This document shows positions 14,809-19,737 of a DNA stretch of 19,737 bases, in pieces. Within the stretch, counting starts at the first letter, position 1, and each line of letters opens with the position of its first letter. The notes below the pieces were generated by a model, which made no database searches, was not told the DNA's origin, and saw only the letters and a program-made list of their open reading frames with translations. The stretch lies in assembly GCA_958449275.1 (NCBI GenBank), contig CAUDHE010000052.1, positions 1-19,737 of the forward strand, read 5' to 3'. A program made the translations under genes and the position numbers. This DNA comes from an uncultured Alistipes sp. (GTDB lineage Bacteria; Bacteroidota; Bacteroidia; Bacteroidales; Rikenellaceae).

Positions 14809-16236
14809 TTATCGTTGTGCCTGCCCCATGCGTTCGCGCATGAGCACAAGCTCCTTTTTCCATGTAACGGCGCAAATGGCCGCTGCTATCGCGCATGCCG
14901 CGGCGAACATCCAAAAAGCCGCGTTCCACCCGAGCCCCGAACCGGCCACCTGTCCGACCACTATTTTCGACAACACCGCATCGCCCAGCAGATAGCCGAA
15001 CAACCCCACGAATCCCGCGGCCGTACCCGCAGCGTTCTTGGGTACGAAACTCAACGCCTGAATGCCGATCAACGCTATGGGACCGTAAACCGCGAATCCC
15101 GTAAGCGCGAGTGCGAAATACACCCCCATGCGGTGAACGGTCGCAAAGTCGCCGCCCAAAAGCGACGCCACGGCCGACGACTGCCAGTACACGACCACTC
15201 CGATCAGCACCAATATCATATAAATAACGTTCACGGGAGCGCAGCGGCCGTTGAAGAACCGCGACGACATCCATCCGCAGATGATCGTTCCGGGTATACC
15301 CGCATACTCGAACAGCGAGAAAGCGAAACGGCTGTCGTTCTGCGACATTATGTCCATATCGTGCAGATAGGTAGGCGACCAGTCGCTTATGCCGTACCGC
15401 ACGAAATACACGAACACGTTGGCCAAAGCTATCATCCACAACAATCCGTTGCCGAACACGTAATCGACGAACAGCCTGCGGAACGGGATTTTCGTCTCCT
15501 CGCCCTCGGCGGCCTTGCGGCTCGAATAGTCGTTGCGATACTCCTCCACGGGCGGCAATCCGCACGACTCGGGCGTATCCCGAATACTCCACCAGCAGAA
15601 AGCGGCGAACAACAACGCCACCAGCGACGGGAATATGAACGCGGCGCGCCAACTCTCGGCTATGCCCATGGCGACGAAAATTGCCGCACCGGCCGACACG
15701 AGCAACGCCAACGATCCGCCTCCGACATTATGCGAGGTGTTCCACACCGACATTTTGAAGCTGCGTTCGTTCTGCGAAAACCAGTGCGCCATGATCCGTC
15801 CGCACGGAGGCCACCCCATGCCCGACAACCACCCTACCGCCAGCATAAAAGCGAACAGGATGCCGGCATTGACGGCTATCGACGACGAGAAAGGCACCAG
15901 TCCCACGCACATCATGACGATCGAGGATACGATCAATCCCACGACCAAGAACTTGCGCGCATCGGATCTGTCCGAAAGGCTGCCCATCAGAAACTTGCTG
16001 AATGCGTAAGCGATGGGGATTCCCGCCATTGCGAACCCAGCGCTCTCCTTGTCCAAAAGTCCCTCGGCCATCATCCCGGGCGCCGCGAGCGACAGATTTT
16101 TGCGGACCAAATAGTAGGCCGCGTAACCGAAGAAAGCTCCCAGGAAGACCCTGAGCCGCATACGTCGATATTCACCGTCGATCTTTTCGAGCGCCAATCG
16201 CGGACGAGCCGCGGGCGGGTTAAAAAATTCAAACAT
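14809..16236 (-). CDS. glpT: Glycerol-3-phosphate:phosphate antiporter GlpT (OPA family, MFS)
   Basis: This is an inner-membrane 12-helix transporter of the organophosphate:phosphate antiporter family, which imports glycerol 3-phosphate in exchange for phosphate. The protein has 475 residues. The two substrate arginines of the family are visible as Arg45 (YYLVRKNLSLAAP) and Arg280 (FVRYGISDWSPTYL), and the nearby histidine is His169 in SVWNTSHNVGGG. Both arginine contexts closely match what I remember of E. coli GlpT (Arg45, Arg269). A short cytoplasmic N-terminus precedes helix 1 and a charged loop at about 216-255 separates the two halves. The name is backed by the neighbouring glpD. UhpT and sugar-phosphate sensors share the fold, but the gene context favours glycerol 3-phosphate. 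Two palindromic repeats lie just upstream. Confidence 0.9.
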   Translation of the reverse strand: MFEFFNPPAARPRLALEKIDGEYRRMRLRVFLGAFFGYAAYYLVRKNLSLAAPGMMAEGLLDKESAGFAMAGIPIAYAFSKFLMGSLSDRSDARKFLVVGLIVSSIVMMCVGLVPFSSSIAVNAGILFAFMLAVGWLSGMGWPPCGRIMAHWFSQNERSFKMSVWNTSHNVGGGSLALLVSAGAAIFVAMGIAESWRAAFIFPSLVALLFAAFCWWSIRDTPESCGLPPVEEYRNDYSSRKAAEGEETKIPFRRLFVDYVFGNGLLWMIALANVFVYFVRYGISDWSPTYLHDMDIMSQNDSRFAFSLFEYAGIPGTIICGWMSSRFFNGRCAPVNVIYMILVLIGVVVYWQSSAVASLLGGDFATVHRMGVYFALALTGFAVYGPIALIGIQALSFVPKNAAGTAAGFVGLFGYLLGDAVLSKIVVGQVAGSGLGWNAAFWMFAAACAIAAAICAVTWKKELVLMRERMGQAQR

Positions 16237-16260
16237 TCGGATTGTCCGATAAGTCGTTCA

Positions 16261-16323
16261 TGTTTTCTCGCCTCGGCAAGCCCGAATAAGTTCGGCTCTG
16301 CCCTCGACTTATAGAAAACGTTG
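16261..16323 (+). repeat. Palindromic intergenic repeat, copy 1
   Basis: This 62-bp unit begins gttttctcgcctcggc and ends cttatagaaaacgttg. The ends are inverted (gttttct / agaaaac) and the middle holds a hairpin ggca..cgaa-taag-ttcg..tgcc. It lies 25 bp upstream of the glpT ATG and is followed 14 bp later by copy 2 in the same orientation. Confidence 0.8.
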
Positions 16324-16336
16324 GCTTGTTTGCCTT

Positions 16337-16400
16337 CGTTTTCTCGCCTCGGCATAGCTCGAACAAGTTCGGCTCTGCCCTCGGCTTATAGAAAACGTTG
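16337..16400 (+). repeat. Palindromic intergenic repeat, copy 2
   Basis: It has the same orientation as copy 1, with a start-to-start period of 76 bp. The ends are cgttttct and agaaaacg, and the inner hairpin has arms around cgaa-caag-ttcg. Together with the linker 16320-16336 it matches copy 4 (19146-19211) over 66 bp with one mismatch in opposite orientation. It lies between glpD and glpT, so it would be part of their transcript. Confidence 0.85.
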
Positions 16401-16447
16401 TTTTTCGTTACGCGTTTGTAAAGATAATAAAAATTCGTTTACTTCCG

Positions 16448-18013
16448 CTATAAAACGATATAATTATTCGAAATTTTTGCAAACGCCTCGACTTGCGCCT
16501 CGATCCACTCAGCATCGTGACCGCATTCGGCGGCCATGATTTCCGCCACTCGGCGGGCTGCGTCGCGAGCCTCGCGAGCGTCCACGAACAACATACGCAC
16601 ACGCCGTGCCAACACATCCTCGACCGTCTGCGCCATCTCCTCGCGAACAGCCCACACTACCTCGGCGGCGGTGTAGCCGTACTTCTCGCTCAGACGTTCG
16701 CCCAAAGCGGGATTCCGTTCGATGAGTTTCGCTATGGCTGGAGCATCGCTTCCGTAAACATACATGTGATCCGACAGATCGGGATTCGGACGGTAACCGT
16801 GAATCTTCAGCGTACGGGTACGGCACTTGCGTTTCTCCAGCTTGCCGAGCTTGATGGCACGATCTACGGTATCCTCGGCCATGCGGCGGTACGAGGTCCA
16901 CTTTCCGCCCGTGATGGTTATCAGATCGTGGTCCGACACTATGATCTTATGGCTGCGCGACACCTCTTTCGAGTTCTTACCCTCCTTTTTGGGCGCAGCC
17001 AAGGGACGCTGTCCCGCGAATACCGACACTATATCCTTGCGCGTAGGCGCGGGATTCATGTATAAGCCAGCCGTACCGAGAATGAAATCGATCTCCTCCT
17101 CCAGCGGTTTGGGTTCGCTCTCGGGCTCGGGACGCTGTATGTCGGTCGTACCCACCACAACCTTGTCGTGCCAAGGTACCGCGAAGAGCACACGGCCGTC
17201 GGATGTCTTGGGAACCATTATGGCATAGTCGCTTTGCAGGAACTTCATGTCCAAAACGATGTGCACACCCTGGCTGGGAACCACCATCTTCGGCATTTCG
17301 GGTTCGTCCATGCGCATCACCTCGTCGACGAATATTCCCGCGGCATTGATTACGCAGCGCGCCTTCACGGTGTATTCCTTTCCGTTCATAAGGTCGCGCA
17401 CGACCACTCCGCAAGCCTTGCCGTTATCGCCGTGCAGCACGCGTTCCACGGCAGTGTAGTTGACCGCCGCCGCGCCCTGCTCTATCGCCGTCTGCGCCAG
17501 ATTGATCGCCATGCGCGAATCGTCGAACTGACCGTCGTGATAAACCACGCCGCCCTTCAGGCCCTTTTTCACCGACGTGGGGATGTACTCCGTCACCTTT
17601 TTGGCCGATATGAAACGCGAGCGTCCGTAACCGAACCCGAACGAAAGAATGTCGTAGAAGAGCAATCCGCAGAAGTAAAGGAAATTGTCCCAATAACTGT
17701 AATTGGAAATGACAAAAGCCTGATCCTTCACCAAATGGGGCGCATTGCGTTTCATGATGCCGCGTTCGTGCAGAGCCTCGCGCACCAGATCGACCTCCAA
17801 CTTTTGCAGATAACGCACGCCGCCGTGAACGAGTTTCGTCGAACGACTCGACGTACATTTGGCGAAATCCTCCCGCTCGAACAATACCGTTTCATAACCA
17901 CGCGACGCGGCATCCACGGCACAACCCAAACCCGTGGCTCCGCCGCCTATGACCACGACATCCCATACCTTATCCGCCTCGTCGAGACGCGACAACTGCT
18001 CTACTCTGTTCAT
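16448..18013 (-). CDS. glpD: FAD-dependent glycerol-3-phosphate dehydrogenase
   Basis: The enzyme oxidises glycerol 3-phosphate to dihydroxyacetone phosphate at the membrane and passes electrons to quinone (aerobic GlpD type) or a partner complex. The protein has 521 residues. The FAD-binding Rossmann motif is WDVVVIGGGATGLGCAVDAA (about 17-36) with an acidic end at LFERED. The family signature SSRSTKLVHGGVRYLQ follows at 55-70. A second FAD contact region is TITGGKWTSYRRMAEDTVDR in the second half, followed by the C-terminal helical cap domain. Many partial substrate-site arginines are conserved by eye. It is transcribed with glpT downstream; the DeoR-type regulator is divergent upstream. 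No glpK or glpF is in the window, so glycerol 3-phosphate probably comes from GlpT import or from genes elsewhere. Confidence 0.95.
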   Translation of the reverse strand: MNRVEQLSRLDEADKVWDVVVIGGGATGLGCAVDAASRGYETVLFEREDFAKCTSSRSTKLVHGGVRYLQKLEVDLVREALHERGIMKRNAPHLVKDQAFVISNYSYWDNFLYFCGLLFYDILSFGFGYGRSRFISAKKVTEYIPTSVKKGLKGGVVYHDGQFDDSRMAINLAQTAIEQGAAAVNYTAVERVLHGDNGKACGVVVRDLMNGKEYTVKARCVINAAGIFVDEVMRMDEPEMPKMVVPSQGVHIVLDMKFLQSDYAIMVPKTSDGRVLFAVPWHDKVVVGTTDIQRPEPESEPKPLEEEIDFILGTAGLYMNPAPTRKDIVSVFAGQRPLAAPKKEGKNSKEVSRSHKIIVSDHDLITITGGKWTSYRRMAEDTVDRAIKLGKLEKRKCRTRTLKIHGYRPNPDLSDHMYVYGSDAPAIAKLIERNPALGERLSEKYGYTAAEVVWAVREEMAQTVEDVLARRVRMLFVDAREARDAARRVAEIMAAECGHDAEWIEAQVEAFAKISNNYIVL

Positions 18014-18093
18014 ATTACCTTATATATTAAATTAATCGCTGCACACGAAATCCTCGCTACGATCGCCTGTGTCACTACCCTGAAATTGTCTTT

Positions 18094-18133
18094 CCGATCG
18101 ATCGGTTTCGCGCGAAAATATTTTGCGGCAAAA
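18094..18133. promoter_or_regulatory. Cluster of three palindromes in the glpD leader
   Basis: Two perfect 12-bp palindromes stand end to end: ccgatcgatcgg (18094-18105) and tttcgcgcgaaa (18106-18117). A third, ttttgc-g-gcaaaa, is at 18121-18133. All lie between the predicted glpD start of transcription and its ATG. They are candidates for operators of the divergent DeoR-type repressor; the second has TTCG/CGAA half-sites resembling the GlpR half-site, but with different spacing. Confidence 0.5.
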
Positions 18134-18154
18134 CCCGTATTTTTCATTTCGAAA

Positions 18155-18186
18155 CAAAAGTATGACTATTTCAAAAGAATAACAAA
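18155..18186 (-). promoter_or_regulatory. Promoter of glpD-glpT
   Basis: On the minus strand TTTG (18186-18183), a 20-nt spacer and TACTTTTG (18162-18155) match the full Bacteroidetes promoter pattern. Transcription would start near 18148 and leave a leader of about 135 nt, which carries the palindrome cluster. Confidence 0.7.
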
Positions 18187-18225
18187 TTTTCACAATAAAA
18201 AATCATATTTCGTACCGATTCCGTA

Positions 18226-18255
18226 TTTGCGATCCGCCGTTTTTTCATATCTTTA
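18226..18255 (+). promoter_or_regulatory. Possible promoter of the DeoR-type regulator gene
   Basis: TTTG (18226-18229), an 18-nt spacer and TATCTTTA (18248-18255), seven of eight positions of TAnnTTTG. Transcription would start near 18262, so repeat copy 3 would lie wholly in the leader. Confidence 0.4.
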
Positions 18256-18270
18256 CGTTCGTTTTATAAC

Positions 18271-18332
18271 CGTTTTCCCGCCTCGGCGCAGTTCGAACCC
18301 GTTTCGCCTCTGCGTCCGGCTTATCGGAAACG
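18271..18332 (+). repeat. Palindromic intergenic repeat, copy 3 (diverged)
   Basis: It begins cgttttcccgcctcggc and ends ccggcttatcggaaacg. It aligns with copies 1 and 2 over its length with many changes, but the end pairing is kept by matched changes (ttttct/agaaaa becomes tttcc/ggaaa) and the inner arms become cgcag/ctgcg. It lies 34 bp upstream of the regulator ATG. Confidence 0.7.
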
Positions 18333-18366
18333 CGCCATTCAGGTTACGAACCCAAACTTCAAACTT

Positions 18367-19140
18367 ATGACAATAAACGAACGTCACGAACTAATAGTCA
18401 AAGAACTCGACGCGAAAGGATCGGTCAGCGTCACCGAACTCTCGATGATGCTCAACGTATCGGAGGTTACGATACGCAAGGACCTCACGCTGCTCGAAGA
18501 AAAGAACGTGCTCTACCGCGCCCACGGCAAGGCCATCAAGATCAACCCCTACATCAACGACCGCGACGTAAACGTCAAGGAGAAACAGAACATAGTCGAG
18601 AAGACCGTCATAGGCAGAACCGCCGCCCGACTCATCGAACCGAACGACTCGATAATAATAGCTTCGGGCACCACCGTGCACTTCCTCTCGCGGGAGATAC
18701 ACAGCGAAGGGGGGGGGCACCTAACCGTCATAACGTCGGCTCTGAACGTGGCTTCGGTCCTGTCGAAAGATCCCGGGATCGAGGTGATACAGCTGGGCGG
18801 CATCGTGCGCGGCAGTTCGCTCTCGGCCGTGGGATGCGACACCGAACGCATGCTGGAGAACTTCACGGGCAGCAAACTGTTCATCGGAGTGGACGGATTC
18901 GATCTCGAATACGGACTTTCCACCACCAATCTGCTGGAGGCCAATCTCAACCGCGCCATGATGCGTTCGGCGCAAAAGACCATAGTGCTCACCGACAGCA
19001 CCAAATTCGGACGTCGCGGATTCAGCCGAATATGCGACATCGACGAGGTGGATCAGGTGATAACCGATGCGGGAATCCCGCAGCACATACTCGAAGCGCT
19101 GCGCCGCCGGGGCATCGAAGTCACCGTGGTGGAGCCGTAA
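18367..19140 (+). CDS. DeoR/GlpR-family transcriptional regulator
   Basis: A DeoR-family repressor of 257 residues, probably controlling the adjacent glpD and glpT. The N-terminal winged helix-turn-helix is at about 5-57, with the family signature VSVTELSMMLNVSEVTIRKD (20-39) and the wing LYRAHGKA. The C-terminal sugar-phosphate-sensing domain, related to ribose-5-phosphate isomerase, follows with IIASGTTVHFL (97-107), LTVITSALNVA (119-129), QLGGIVR and the C-terminal LTDSTKFGRRGF. The likely effector is glycerol 3-phosphate or a related sugar phosphate, inferred from neighbours only. An uninterrupted run of nine G (18709-18717) codes for Gly115-Gly117, an insertion-like spot in the segment between REIHSE and HLTV. 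A change in its length would shift the frame and cut the effector domain. Confidence 0.92.
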   Translation: MTINERHELIVKELDAKGSVSVTELSMMLNVSEVTIRKDLTLLEEKNVLYRAHGKAIKINPYINDRDVNVKEKQNIVEKTVIGRTAARLIEPNDSIIIASGTTVHFLSREIHSEGGGHLTVITSALNVASVLSKDPGIEVIQLGGIVRGSSLSAVGCDTERMLENFTGSKLFIGVDGFDLEYGLSTTNLLEANLNRAMMRSAQKTIVLTDSTKFGRRGFSRICDIDEVDQVITDAGIPQHILEALRRRGIEVTVVEP

Positions 19141-19145
19141 TCCGT

Positions 19146-19211
19146 GCCGAGGGCAGAGCCGAACTTGTTCGAGCTATGCCGAGGCGAGAAAACGAAGGCA
19201 AACATGCCAAC
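19146..19211 (-). repeat. Palindromic intergenic repeat, copy 4 (inverted, truncated)
   Basis: The reverse complement matches 16320-16385 over 66 bp with one mismatch. It includes the 17-bp linker next to copy 2 (gttggc..ttcg) but lacks the cttatagaaaacg end, so it is truncated at the side facing the regulator. It starts 6 bp after the regulator stop and lies before the dnaX promoter. Confidence 0.85.
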
Positions 19212-19225
19212 TAATTTCGGAGACA

Positions 19226-19258
19226 TTTGCCATATAATCCCGAAATTTATTACCTTTG
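19226..19258 (+). promoter_or_regulatory. Promoter of dnaX
   Basis: TTTG (19226-19229), a 21-nt spacer and a perfect TACCTTTG (19251-19258). The ATG follows only 7 nt later at 19266, so the message may be leaderless or nearly so. Confidence 0.6.
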
Positions 19259-19265
19259 CACTGCT

Positions 19266-19737
19266 ATGAGTGAATTCATCGTTTCGGCAAGAAAATACCG
19301 CCCCGCCACATTCGCGTCGGTCGTGGGCCAGCAGAGCATCACATCGACGTTGAAGAATGCGATCGAGCGAGGCCAGTTGGCTCATGCCTACCTGTTCTGC
19401 GGGCCTCGCGGAGTGGGCAAGACCACTTGCGCGCGCATCTTCGCCAAAGCGATAAACTGCCTGCATCCCGAGGGTGCCGAAGCCTGCAACGAATGCGAAT
19501 CGTGCAAGGCTTTCAACGAAGGGCGCTCGCTCAACATCCACGAGCTGGACGCCGCGTCGAACAACTCGGTGGACGACATCCGCAGCCTTATCGAACAGGT
19601 GCGCATAATGCCGCAGGTGGGCAAATATTCGCTATTCATCATCGACGAGGTGCACATGCTGTCGCAGCAGGCATTCAACGCCTTTCTGAAGACGCTGGAG
19701 GAGCCGCCCAAGCATGCCGTGTTCATCCTGGCCACCA
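19266..19737 (+). CDS. dnaX: DNA polymerase III subunit gamma/tau, N-terminal part (cut by window edge)
   Basis: The first 157 residues of the clamp-loader ATPase that loads the sliding clamp and holds the polymerase cores together. Visible are the family start FIVSARKYRPATFASVVGQ (4-22), the Walker A motif GPRGVGKT (46-53), the zinc-binding cysteines Cys65, Cys74, Cys77 and Cys80, LDAASNNSVDD (94-104), Walker B with DEVH (127-130) and the FLKTLEEPP segment (140-148). The gene continues to the right of the window. Its own promoter separates it from the regulator gene, so it is probably not part of the glp locus. Confidence 0.96.
   Translation, partial: MSEFIVSARKYRPATFASVVGQQSITSTLKNAIERGQLAHAYLFCGPRGVGKTTCARIFAKAINCLHPEGAEACNECESCKAFNEGRSLNIHELDAASNNSVDDIRSLIEQVRIMPQVGKYSLFIIDEVHMLSQQAFNAFLKTLEEPPKHAVFILAT

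Noticed and set aside
16071..16355. Short open frames sharing the peptide MPRRENEGK at 16355 (minus) and near 19173 (plus)
   Set aside because: The shared peptide comes from the repeat DNA (copies 2 and 4), not from a protein family. The frames have no start context or conserved domain.
16261..16400. The two tandem repeats as a CRISPR array
   Set aside because: There are only two units, with a 14-bp gap, internal palindromes that fill the unit and other copies dispersed singly. There are no cas genes.
16401..16447. Possible promoter for glpT alone (minus strand TATCTTTA in the AT-rich stretch after glpD)
   Set aside because: It is a one-mismatch box without a supported -33 element. Co-transcription with glpD is simpler.

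Overview
The window looks like part of a Bacteroidales chromosome. Alistipes/Rikenellaceae is my best guess, an inference with no marker gene to prove it. The reasons are the thiS-E-G-C-H-F gene order behind a TPP riboswitch, promoters of the Bacteroidetes type (TAnnTTTG, sometimes with an upstream TTTG), almost no Shine-Dalgarno sequences, a short NusA, an RluA-type enzyme with a long extra N-terminal domain, and a GC-rich coding style with AT-rich spacers.

Layout. Positions 1-5510 (minus strand) hold a thiamine biosynthesis operon, read from right to left: promoter, TPP riboswitch, thiS, thiE, thiG, thiC, a small HEAT-repeat-like protein, thiH and the start of thiF, which runs off the left edge. 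Together these make the thiazole (ThiS, G, H, F) and pyrimidine (ThiC) halves of thiamine and join them (ThiE). Two matching small hairpins and one larger hairpin sit in the spacers. Positions 5591-7192 (minus) hold a pseudouridine synthase, divergent from an exported choloylglycine-hydrolase-family enzyme at 7316-8386 (plus), which ends in a strong hairpin. Positions 8521-9840 (minus) hold an acetate/4-hydroxybutyrate-type CoA-transferase.

Positions 9914-14503 (minus) are the translation/transcription operon rimP-nusA-infB. Its short leader contains two overlapping, mutually exclusive hairpins. Positions 14678-19140 are a glycerol 3-phosphate locus: glpT (OPA-family antiporter, with its own terminator) and glpD (FAD glycerol-3-phosphate dehydrogenase) on the minus strand, with a divergent DeoR/GlpR-type regulator on the plus strand. 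The regulator gene contains a run of nine G. The window ends with the 5' part of dnaX (plus strand).

The most unusual structure is a family of about 62-bp palindromic repeats, found four times and only in the spacers of the glp locus (16261-16323, 16337-16400, 18271-18332, 19146-19211). Two copies form a 66-bp inverted pair with a single mismatch that brackets glpD and its regulator. No IS element, tRNA, rRNA or CRISPR array was seen. Nothing here proves a wholly new system. The best candidates for novelty are the repeat family, the rimP leader, the G tract in the regulator and the HEAT-like gene inside the thiamine operon.
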